A DNA stretch of 60,000 nucleotides, taken from the NCBI RefSeq assembly GCF_964355755.1, contig NC_092677.1:7447001-7507000 (forward strand), given 5' to 3'. Position 1 is the stretch's first letter, and every line of letters starts with the position of its first letter. The notes beneath the pieces are model-generated. The model ran no database searches. It was not told the DNA's origin and worked only from the letters and a program-made list of their open reading frames with translations. A program made the position numbers and the translations under genes. Positions 25,238 through 36,700 of the stretch are shown here, piece after piece. This stretch comes from Antedon mediterranea. Lineage: Eukaryota > Echinodermata > Crinoidea > Comatulida > Antedonidae.

Positions 25238-25574
25238 TTTTTAAATCTGGATGAGGGTCTTGTTACTAGTTAATCGTAGTTACCGAGACGTTCACAAGTC
25301 TACTGTTCCAAATAAATAATGTACTGTTCTTAAAACAATGTTTGTGTACTTACGATTAAACAAAACGTAGCACCACGGCTTCCGTAAAATATCTCAGTAT
25401 CGTAAGTACCACTTCCTCAAAATATCAATAAAAGTACAGTTGATCCTAAACAGCCACCAATCTATGGCAAAATACAGTAGATCAAACTGCTACCACAAAA
25501 TATCACAACAGTACTGTAGATAAATACACAGTTAAGTCGAACAGTAGATCGAAATAACCGCTGCCACCAAATTA

Positions 25575-26031
25575 TGTCACGAACTCCTCTTACGTATGTT
25601 TCCGAGCGGTTGAAAATACTTTAGGAACTCCCTTGTGACATAAAAGTATACACACAAAATCCACAAAGTTGTAAAATAACTCAAAAACAAAGCTTTAATT
25701 TCAATCAACTTCAACTTTCAACAATCCAGTAAGCACTTTAAACAACAGCTTCACAATGACTTTACAATATAACATCCAACCTCTAATCCAACCTCTAATC
25801 CAACAACCTTACAATAGTTTACAACCCTTTATATACAAGATGCTCCTATCCTTCTAGATCATTCTTTATACTTCTCATTATTACATGATTACAGTTTCTA
25901 TTAATAGCACTTCTGGAATGTTCTTGATTGTTCTTATTAATTATACATGGTTTAAATCAAAACATCTTATTCTAGAATGATCATGTAAATACTATGTTAC
26001 TCTATATGTTAGGGAATGGTAATTTATTACA
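25575..26031 (-). repeat. 5' LTR of the Gmr1-like element
   Basis: 457 bp. On its inner side lies TAATT and then the primer-binding site TGGTGGCAGCGG. The outer flank CTCG is the target duplication. Confidence 0.9.
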
Positions 26032-26846
26032 CTCGACTAAATCGAGACGAATTTTGATTGATTTTTTTAGTCCTGGAGGGGGCAGGCTAAATGGTCGACT
26101 AAATGGTTTTTAAACCATGTTTATGAAAAACGTAACAGTCATTGAGTTGTTATATTGGCCAGATATTGAAAAATGAAATATCTATTTTTATATTAGCTTA
26201 ATTAAGTATACATTGGTATAAGTTATAATAATGAAAATCATCTTTATTTACAACTGTATACAAATTACATTATTTTCTTCGCGCAAGTCCGACTTGAACT
26301 ACGTCACGCCATAGCGACAATGGGAAATGCGGCAATTCACCACGCGATGGAATGTTTAGGGGGCCTAGCGCTTTCTTGTCACGCTAGGGAAGTGCGTGGT
26401 TCGTCGCGATCATACTTTGTTGGAGGCCTAGAAAATATGAAAGTTACCGTACCGCCATGGTTCTTAAATATATTTTGTTTGTTGTTAATCAAAAGTACTT
26501 CACTGTTAAATTAATACTGATCTTGTTCTAATAATTAACGATTAAAATTATTTTTTATGTATATAGTCCTGATGCGTAAAAAGTGTTGTAAGAAAATGGA
26601 AAGTGATATCAATGCGCAAAATTTCGTCTGCTCCACAAAATACTCTCTTGTCATTGGCCAATGTATAGCCTTTGTTACCCCCAGACGTGTGCAACTCGAC
26701 TAAAAGCTCGACTTCATTAATTAAGTCGAACTGCAAACTTCGACTACTTCGTTTTTGAATCGAATTTGAAGTAATAGCTCGAACTACGACTTTTTCAAGT
26801 CGAACTTCGAACTACGACTAAAGTCCGGTTTAAGAATACGGGCGTA

Positions 26847-27664
26847 TATATCACAAGAATTAGTAATCCGCGATTTTCCCCGTAACAGTAATATTGTCCA
26901 TGTGGTAGGGCGCCGCCATAAGTGTGGATGTATCTGGGATGTATACAACTTTTTGTGAAGGTTTCACTAATCAAATGCTGGACCACCGGAGTATTTTCTG
27001 ATGATAAAAATGTTATCAACTACATGCCAACATCATGTTAAATACTATTTGAATATTTAATTGTTCGTTTTATGCAATTTATTTAGTAAAAACTGCCGTA
27101 TAAACAGTTTGATTTATCAACCGGGCGCTACGATAGCGTGACCGGGCGTGTTGGTGTTTACGCGTTTTCACGAAGGATAGTTTAATAATATTCCTATATT
27201 TAACTTGTTTCTGGTAAAACAAATAAATGTTAATGACATTTAACATTTTCTCCTATTAATAACATGTGTTTTATACTAATTTATATCATAAAAACAATAC
27301 TTAATTTACCGGGCGTACAGTAGTACACGGCAATGGCAAAGAATAGGCCGTGCTGAGTAATATTCGTTGATTTTTGGTGTTGCTGTGTTAAGCCTTTTTT
27401 GTGAACTAACTTAGCATGTTAGTAAATAATTGTCTGTAAAAGTGAATAAACACTAGTTTGTTAATAAATATGTATTATAAAATAGTTTACAATTGCAAAA
27501 ACTATCATCATAATTCTATTTAATGTGACATGTATCATGTCTATTAAATCAAGTCTTATTTAGTATGTATACATCCGCCCTTATGAGGGCGGGCATCACT
27601 CACTGGAGCTCTCTGTTACAAATTTCTCATGCAAAAATCGCGGAATACTCATTCTTGTGATATA
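26847..27664. mobile_element. TIR element with TATATCACAAGAAT termini
   Basis: TATATCACAAGAATTAGTAA at 26847 and a near-perfect reverse complement ending at 27664 (about 30 bp, a few mismatches). The interior is non-coding, with a GGGCGCTACGATAGCG patch. A 2-bp TA duplication is possible. It ends 125 bp before the start codon of the acid phosphatase gene and so sits in its promoter region. Confidence 0.65.
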
Positions 27665-27788
27665 CATTCTTTGCTATTATGGACAGAAAGTCCCCTATTG
27701 TTATGGACAGAAAAGAAAAGTAACCTATTATGGACAGATTTCACCAACCCTATTGTGTGAATAAGGAAGTCAAGAGATCGATCGTGAA

Positions 27789-30700
27789 ATGTTGGTGCTC
27801 AGATTATTATTTTCAGCCCTTTTATATTCGAGATCATGGAATATTGTTTATGGTAAAAGTGATGATAAACTACTGCTGGTGAATGTGGTAAGTTGTCTCG
27901 GCAGTTAATAGCTTTGCTAATTGAGTATTTTAGCCTCAGTCTGATCAGCCTATTCTTCTGTCATGAATAGCTACCGTATATTTCGGTGTATAAGTCGCAC
28001 CTGTGTATAATACGCACTCCCTAACTGAGAGTAAAATATCGGTATTTTTTATATCGTCGATGTATAAGACGCACCTTATATTTCATCAAAACAATGTTTT
28101 TTTTAAATTTTAATCAATATTATTGTAATAATATATTTTGTTATATCTACAAGAGCGTGCTTTATTTAGGTTTTTTCTTACCTAGGCTCGACCACGCCCA
28201 GCCTCAACAAGTTGTTTCTAACTTGTTATTCATGAGTTTCGCACCCGCAACATCGAGTGCATGACCGTGTGTGGGCTAGCCTCGCTCGATCATTTCGAGA
28301 GGGCTCACGTTTTCACGGACAATTGTATTCGATTAGTATCTATGTATCCGAGAAGTGTGTACGCTAGGTCCATGCTATAATCACTTGGAGAATATTCTAG
28401 TCGAATACCGTTCGTTTCGGACTAAAATCGACTCTCTTCGGTATTCGGTAAAGTCAGCTCACTGATGCGTGACAACATAATACAAACATTTACAAACCGC
28501 GAGCTAATACCAAGAGCCTGGGACTTTTTCATAGACTAGCCTACCTTATACATTTAATAATCTAAATAGCAATCATATCGATATTTTTAATGATAGACTT
28601 GGTTATTTTAAGAGGACGATGATGTGTTCACTTCTTGAACAGTCTGCATAACCTGTTTTAATTGAAATTATTTATGGCATGCCAATCTATGTTTTATATA
28701 TATATATATATATATATTTTATCTGTATTTTATTGTTAACCGTTTTTGATGTTGTATTGTTTTATGTTTCAAACCTGTTAGTGGCGGTATTTATCGCTGT
28801 TGGTTTTGATTGAATAAAATAAAATAAAATAAAATAAAAATTCTTTGCTAATACTTTCACACAGGCTCTCAATCATAACAGTAAAATGAATCTACACTAA
28901 TACGAGTTTTGATGACATTAAGTAATAAATACTAGGCCTACTTAGTAATTACATTAAGAACCCAATAGCATATTGAAGATATTTAGGTCTACGACCCAAT
29001 AGTAGGTCGTATCAGATATTATTTTTTGAAGTTGAACCATGGAGGTATAAAATACCTCCATGGTTGAACGACCTTTTGTCACGAACGAGAGGCTCTTTTC
29101 TTATCGTTTATGGTATTGTGTAAGCCTATGCAAGGTATTACTTTTGAATTTAAAATGATTATGTACAGTAGGAATTCCTATGCACAGTGTATGTTTTTTA
29201 TACCTTTTAAAATAACATTATTAAATTAATATTTATATTGTAAGGTAATGGAAATTTTACGTTAAAGGTGTACGTATTAATTATCCCCAATCTTGAAAAA
29301 TAAAGATTTCAGACTTTTAATATAGGCAATTTTGGAGTTTTAATTAAGTTATAGGCCTACATTATTATGTGTATATGTAATTTGGAAAAGCATAAAAAAT
29401 ACATGCAAAGTAAAAAATATTCAATTACGGTACTGACACGACTGCAATAGTACAAATACATTTAATAAAACGCATTTTCCATGAAGCTTATAATTATATA
29501 AATAAATATAAATATTTGTAATCTTAGGTCTTGGGTCTTAGCTTTCGTGATCTTAGGTCTTAGGGGGTCTTAGCTTTCGTGACACCCTACTATCATCTTG
29601 TCATGAAGATCGGTTTTCTGTATTCCATATTCTTGATTTTATTTTTTTTATTATGGTTTCTGAAATAATTTTTTTTTTAAAATTGTTCATTTTAATTCGA
29701 AATTTTTACCGGCCAAGATATCAATAATTATTAAATTAACACAATATTAAACGCTTTATAAGCAAGCATGTGTTTCTATACATTACAACTTACAAGAATA
29801 CATGTTACTAATACTAGGCCTATAATTATGGAAAGCCAAACCCGCCAAAAATACATAATACATACCATCCACCAATAATTAATTCGTACAAAATTCAAAC
29901 CATCCAATATTATCTCATGCAGTTCAATGAAAACTTAAACCATTCACCTAGTATCTACACCATCCAATACAATGTGTGACCATCTACCACTAGCCCAAAC
30001 GACAATACGCCGAACAAACTACCCATAACACAAACCATCTAAAGAATGTTGAGCCCAGGCAGCAATAATTGAATTAATCTAACGTTAATACAAGTATATA
30101 TTAGCCAACTCATTTATCAACATTTCATGTAGTTCATGAACATTTCAAACAAAGCATCTTAATTTTAGTTCATCGAATTATAATTCTAATTCATTGCCTG
30201 TTTTATACACCGTTCGTCTGTTCAACAGTTGAAACAACTGTTTTGCACACGATACGCCCGTTCGTGAGTTCAAACCATGATATTTGAAGCATCGACTTTC
30301 CAAACAGCGATTTTTCGTACCGAACGTATTTTCTTGAGTTAAAGTGGTTGCATTTCAATCACTTGCTTTTGATTGGCCAGTATTACACACCGTTCGCTTG
30401 TTCGTGATTTCAAACCATGATATTTGAAGCATCGACTTTCCAAATGGCGATTTTTCGCACCGAACGTATTTTCTTGAGTTAAAGTGGTTGCATTTCAATC
30501 ACCTACTTTCGATTGGCCAGTATTACACACCATTCGCTTGTTCGTGATTTCATGTGATAACATTTCATTCGACAATTTTTCAAACGTTAGTTTTTGCCTC
30601 CGCTTACGTATATGTCAGTTGATATACTATTTTTTAATGTTCATACTTTCCATAGTCAGTTTTGTACATCATTCGCATTTACGCATGTAAAGTGTAGATA

Positions 30701-33700
30701 TTCCACTCGACAAGTTTTAAAACGGTAGTTTTTTTTTTATTGTTTAATTGTAACTGTTGGCGCCGATTTTATATTGGGGGGGGGGGGGAGGGGGAGGTGT
30801 TCGGTACTGAATTTGAACAGTACACATTTTTAAATATGGTACCTCTACACGTTGGGTTATTTAATGCATGATGAATAACAAAATAATTATGATTTAATAA
30901 CAATACACATGTTTTTATTTAATCCATGATAAATATTCGTAAAATATGTTTATTCGGATATTTATTAATTACGTCTCCACTATAGTCTATAAAACATAAT
31001 GAATGTCATTATTTAAAAAAAATAGGCCTACCCCGTAAACAAATGGAAGCTTCTCAACAACAGTTAATTTATGCATCATAGAGAGCACAGAGCAGAAAAT
31101 GGCTCTAGACCGGCCTCATCTAGCAGCCGCCGCACACGCCCGCCGCGTAGGGAGGGGAGAGAGAAGCACGACACCAGCTCTCTCTCTCCTCTGTCTCTCC
31201 CCCACAGGCGGGCGAGGTGGGTGTTATACCCCGGGCCTAGTTGTGGGGCGTAAAATTGTAACAGGCCCACAAGCTAAATTATATTATTTCATTCTGTTTT
31301 TTTTCCATTATTTAAGTTTGTGATAATGTGTGTAACCAGGGAGATGTAAAATAAATTTATAAATTAGTTTACATCTCCCTGACCTGTGTGTGTAACGTAG
31401 GCCTAGGCCTAAGTAAGTGTCATACAGTCGTAAAGTTGACATTCATCCCCCGCCCCTCAATATTAAATCGGCGCCAACAGTTACAATTTAACAATAAAAC
31501 AATAAATGTGCGAAAAACTACCGTTTAAAACTTGTCGAGTGGAATATCTACACTTTACATGCGTAAATGCGAATGATGTACAAAACTGACTATGGAAAGT
31601 ATGAAAATTAAAAAATAGTATATCAACTGACATATACGTAAGCAGAATCAAAAACTAACGTTTGAAAAATTGTCGAATGAAATGTTATCACATGAAATCA
31701 CGAACAAGCGAACGGTGTGTAATACTGGCCAATCAAAAGCAAGTGATTGAAATGCAAACACTTTAACTCAAGAAAATACGTTCGGTGCGAAAAATCGCTG
31801 TTTGGAAAGTCGATGCTTCAAATATCATGGTTTGAACTCACGAACGGGCGTATCGTGTGCAAAACAGTTGTTTCAACTGTTGAACAGACGAACGGTGTAT
31901 AAAACAGGCAATGAATTAGAATTATAATTCGATGAACTAAAATTAAGATGCTTTGTTTGAAATGTTCATGAACTACATGAAATGTTGATAAATGAGTTGG
32001 CTAATATATACTTGTATTAACGTTAGATTAATTCAATTATTGCTGCCTGGGCTCAACATTCTTTAGATGGTTTGTGTTATGGGTAGTTTGTTCGGCGTAT
32101 TGTCGTTTGGGCTAGTGGTAGATGGTCACACATTGTATTGGATGGTGTAGATACTAGGTGAATGGTTTAAGTTTTCATTGAACTGCATGAGATAATATTG
32201 GATGGTTTGAATTTTGTACGAATTAATTATTGGTGGATGGTATGTATTATGTATTTTTGGCGGGTTTGGCTTTCCATATATAATGTATACAATTTTTCAA
32301 ATGTTACACTTCTGTTAGTGTTACTTCTGTACATATAATTTCTAACCTACTACTGTACTTCATTTTATTAAAATAAAAAATAGTACTGTAGATGGAAATG
32401 TACTACATTGAATTTGAAGCACACGTAGCGTAGTGCTAGGCTAGCTAGGCCTTGCTTGTGACGACCAACAAAGTGCTGCTGCTGTATGTGTGTTACTGTT
32501 TGTGAATCTGATGGTACATACAGACGTTCCAACCTAAATGAATAAAAAATCGGGAGGGTATACTGCCACCAACGTTAACACTGTGATGTCTGTCGCCACC
32601 AACGTTCAATAATAAAACTATACTGTACTACCAACACGAATCTTAAGACAGCTCTTTGCAAATCAGAGTAATACAAACAAAAAGAAAAGAACTTGTTTGG
32701 TGATTATAAATCAAACTTTATTTACTAAATTTATATTGTTGTATACACTTAAATAAAAAACCATTCACAGTACAAATCAAATCTGTACTTAGTTGTATTA
32801 ATTCAAAAATACAAATTAAAACAAACAACTTGTGGAGTGTACAGCACCATCGTTGATTCCTCCCTGTGAGCATGACAAATTCACGTTACAAATAGTGCAA
32901 AAAAACTTGTATTCACTCTCGGTAACGTGTTGATTACTCGCACTAACAAACGGAAACGTATTTTTCCATTCATTAGAAAATCTAGTTTTATATTTTTTCT
33001 TTTTACAACTTTCTTTAGTCAAACTACGCTACTACGTTTTTCCGACATACTGTAAAACCAGAAAATGTCACGAGTGATTGCAATTCGCGAAAGTATGTAC
33101 GCAAAATACAGTACTACAAGTACTTTTCCGGTACATGCGCAGTGAGAATACATACAGTACTGTACGATGGTACGATCGATGCCTGGGCATTGGAATTGGG
33201 TCAAAGAACTTGTAACTAGCAATTTCAGTACACGCGCGCCTACTACTGATGCTGTAGATTCATCGCGTACTGTCGGTAAACACAAAGGACGTCGCATAGT
33301 ACTACTACTACTACACTGACGATGATGCCTTCCCTGGGCGCGATTTTTTTTTTCGTACATAAGTTGGGGACCCCCTCATGAAACGTCACAAAATAAACAT
33401 GAATAATTCATCAGTTAAATTTTCTTGTTCCGTGTGCACCCAAGCGTATAGCAACAAGAAGTGACAGTAGTTTACACAAGTGCGGTACGATTCTAGGCCT
33501 ATCTCCGCTGTGGTTGCCGCGTGCGATTTCATAATAGAATAGCGGCGTTTTGTGTGGATTGTCGAAATAATCAGCCTTTAGTTTATGGTGTGTTTAATAT
33601 AATTTATTACTAAAGAATTATGTGTTAAAATTATAGTTTCTATTGATACTATTAGGCCTAATTACTATTCTCTAAACCCATGTCTATTCTAGTAGTAGCT

Positions 33701-36700
33701 GTGTTGGTGTGTGTGACGTGTGTGTGTTAGAGTCAGCAAAATTAAACAATATAACATTACACCAAAATACATTTTTTATTCTCGTGGGTCTAACCTTCCC
33801 ATCTCATGTGTTCATATACGCGCAGTTCCTTTGATTACATGCATATTGTTTGATAATAAAATAGCAGAATTAAAAAAATACAGTACACAAATTATACACA
33901 TTCTTTATTCTTGTGGGTCTAACGCCCGTATTCTTAAACCGGACTTTAGTCGTAGTTCGAAGTTCGACTTGAAAAAGTCGTAGTTCGAGCTATTACTTCA
34001 AATTCGATTCAAAAACGAAGTAGTCGAAGTTTGCAGTTCGACTTAATGAAGTCGAGCTTTTAGTCGAGTTGCACACGTCTGGGTAACAAAGGCTAAACAT
34101 TGGCCAATGACAAGAGAGTATTTGAGGAGCAGACGAAATTTTGCGCATTGATATCACTTTCCATTTTCTTACAAAACTTTTTACGCATCAGGACTATATA
34201 AATGAAAAATAATTTTAATCGTTAATTATTAGAACAAGATCAGTATTAATTTAACAGTGAAGTACTTTTGATTAACAACAAACAAAATCTTCAAAATATA
34301 TTTAGGAACCATGGCGGTACGGTAACTTTAATATTTTCTAGGCCTCCAACAAAGTATGATCGCGATGAACCACGCACTTACTAGCGTGACAAGAAAGCGC
34401 TAGGCCCCCTAAACATTCCATCGCGTGGTGAATTGCCGCATCTCCCATTGTCGCTACGGCGTGAGGTCGTTCAAGTCGGACTTGCGCGAAGAAAATAATG
34501 TAATTTGTATACAGTTGTAAATAAAGATGATTTTCATTATTATAATTTATACCAATGTATATTTAATTAAGCTAATATAAATATAGATATTTCATTCTTC
34601 AATATCTGGCCAATATAACAACTCAATGACTGTTACGTTTTTTATAAACATCGTTTAAAAAACATTTAGTCGACCATTTAGTCTGCCCCCTCCAGGACTA
34701 AAAAAAATCGATCAAAATCCGTCTCGATTTAGTCGAGGTTGGCCTGATTTAGTCGGTGATTTAGTTGAAGTTCGGTTTATGAATTAAAATGACGTCATTT
34801 TTTTAGTTTTAGCTCGAACTACGACTAAAGTCCGGTTTAAGAATACGGGCGTAAACTTTCTTTGGGCTATGTCCAATGAATTACTACTTAGTGTAATGTC
34901 TTGCCTAGCAGTCGATCGGATTAGCCTCGACTCGACACATTTTGCATAGTGGTGTGTGTGTGTGTGAAGAAGAGTGCGCGAAGGCAATCACGTGAATTGA
35001 CTTAGAATCCTAGGCCTACTCAGTTCACTATAATATCTCTATGGCCTACTGTAAAAGTATCGTATCGCAGTTGTGTAATCACTTCTTGTTGCTATACGCT
35101 TCTTGGGTGCACACGGAACAAGACAATTTAACTGATGAATTATTCATGTTTATTTTGTGACGTTTCTCATGAGGGGGTCCCCAACTTATGTACGAAAAAA
35201 AAAATCGCTCCCTGGGCATGGGAATTAGGTCAAACTTGTAACCAGGAAAAAGTTTCAGTACACGTGCGCCTACTCTACTCTTCATCGCTAAAGGTAAGAA
35301 TCGCGTACTGTCGGTAAACACAAAGGACGTCGCCTTACAGTACACTGTACTATGCTATACAATCTTTACATACATTACATGTTCGTTGTATCATGGTGGA
35401 GGTACGTACGAAGTGTGAGATTAAATTAATTTGTAATATTAACTTTCGTGGGAAGATAGATTTTAATTTAATGCAATAATACTGAATTTTATAGAAATGT
35501 GTGAAATCGGGAGATATATTTAAAATTCGGGAGACCGGGAGGTGATGTTAAAATTCGGGAGACTCCCGAATAAATCGGGAGGGTTGGAACGTCTGTACAT
35601 ACATTGGTTTGTGGCTGCCTATACAGTATTATATTATTAAAATTCTAGGCCTATTATTAATATTACAATGACGTTCAGTACTAATATTAATATTTATTAT
35701 TATATTTACAGTGAGTATAGTATTAGCCTCTAGTAGTATGTACAGTATAAATCTGTCACTCGTGAAAAAAAAAGCTGCTCACGTTTTGTCTTTTGTGGTT
35801 GCTGTCACGCATCAGTGAGCATCGGTGGCTTACCGAAGAGTCGATTGAGTCCGAAACGAACCGATGGAGGAACTCTCGTACGGAAAAAAAAATCGCCCCC
35901 TGGATACGGGCCTGTTATCGGAGCGCCTAAAACAGCTCCATAATAAACAAATCTTTTCATCATATTTAGTATAACATCACGCTAAAATGTCTTGAAAACT
36001 AGGCAGAAGCAGGTTGCCGTTACGTTAGTACACTGTATGTAGCTAGGCCTAGCCTTCTCAGGCCTAGCCAACGAGGTGACGATATTTACACTCTGTGTGG
36101 TGAGGCATTTTATGTTCGGTGTATAAGACGCACCCTTAATTTAGAGGTCAAATTTGCGTGTCAAAAGTGCGACTTATACACCAAAATATACGGTCGGTAG
36201 CTAGGCTTGGCATAGGCCTAGTCTGATTGTTTAGCGGATGCCGATTGCGGGTCAGTCTAATTACCGAAACAACCGAAAACAAACCGAAAACAAACCGAAA
36301 ACAAACCGAAAACAGACCGAAAAAAAAAATTAAAAAAATCTAAATACCGAAAACAAATTTTGTATAATATTTTTGTTAATGTCGCCCTCTATTGATGGGT
36401 GTTTCTAAAGCTAAGACCATACAGGGGCGCAAAAGTCATGGAAGACCCTAATAAGAAATGGTAGTGTGCACAAAATACAACTCAAAATCGTACAAATTCA
36501 ATGAAATACACCGTAGACTACATTTACTTACAAAATCTATCAACACATTTCGTTTTTAGTCTTTTAAAAAACAAAGCATGATTTTACCTAACTTTGCGTT
36601 TTCGTCCCCGGTTTTCGTCACTGAAGCGATTAAGGATAAAAACGTTATTTACTCGACTACGGTAATTTTACTGAATAGATTTTATTGTGAATCCTTTATA

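Larger units (their letters stand above)
15776..26031 (-). mobile_element. Gmr1-like gypsy LTR retrotransposon, interrupted
   Basis: The two 457-bp LTRs, TGTCAC...TTACA, lie at 15776-16232 and 25575-26031 and look identical by eye, which implies a recent insertion. The target duplication CTCG is at 15772-15775 and 26032-26035; uninterrupted MITE copies carry this site once. A primer-binding site TGGTGGCAGCGG (25558-25569) adjoins the right (5') LTR, and a polypurine tract (minus strand, 16233-16248) adjoins the left (3') LTR. Domain order on the minus strand is gag, protease, integrase, reverse transcriptase, RNase H. Integrase before RT is unusual for gypsy and defines the Gmr1 type. A Harbinger transposon at 18585-22865 interrupts integrase. 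Confidence 0.9.
15658..26844 (-). mobile_element. Harbinger-type MITE copy 2, split by an LTR retrotransposon
   Basis: TIRs CGCCCGTATTCTTAAACCGG at 15658 and its reverse complement ending at 26844. Without the LTR element and its target duplication the MITE would be about 927 bp, the same as copy 3 (929 bp). It lies in the opposite orientation to copy 1. The flanks (AGC and TAT) do not form the TTA/TAA duplication seen at copies 3 and 4, so one edge was probably rearranged. Confidence 0.85.
32521..35595. mobile_element. TIR element with CAGACGTTCCAACC termini
   Basis: CAGACGTTCCAACC at 32521 and its complement ending at 35595, flanked by TACATA on both sides (32515-32520, 35596-35601). Subterminal CGGGAG motifs are present on both sides (AATCGGGAGGG near 32550; CCCGAATAAATCGGGAGG near 35570). 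No complete frame was found. It contains the MULE-like element at 33340. Confidence 0.7.
27973..36194. mobile_element. Large outer TIR element (ACCGTATATTT termini), carrying other TEs
   Basis: ACCGTATATTTCGGTGTATA at 27973 and its near-exact reverse complement ending at 36194. Inside each end the motif TATAAGACGCACC recurs. A second pair of inverted blocks (about 28408-28465 and 35797-35870, both with CACTGATGCGTGACA and a TTTCGGACT motif) continues the mirror arrangement. No coding frame and no certain target duplication were found. The two ends could also belong to two separate elements of one family. Confidence 0.55.

Noticed and set aside
33019-33360. 113-codon minus frame
   Set aside because: Spans the MULE-like TIR boundary and direct repeat A; no conserved content.
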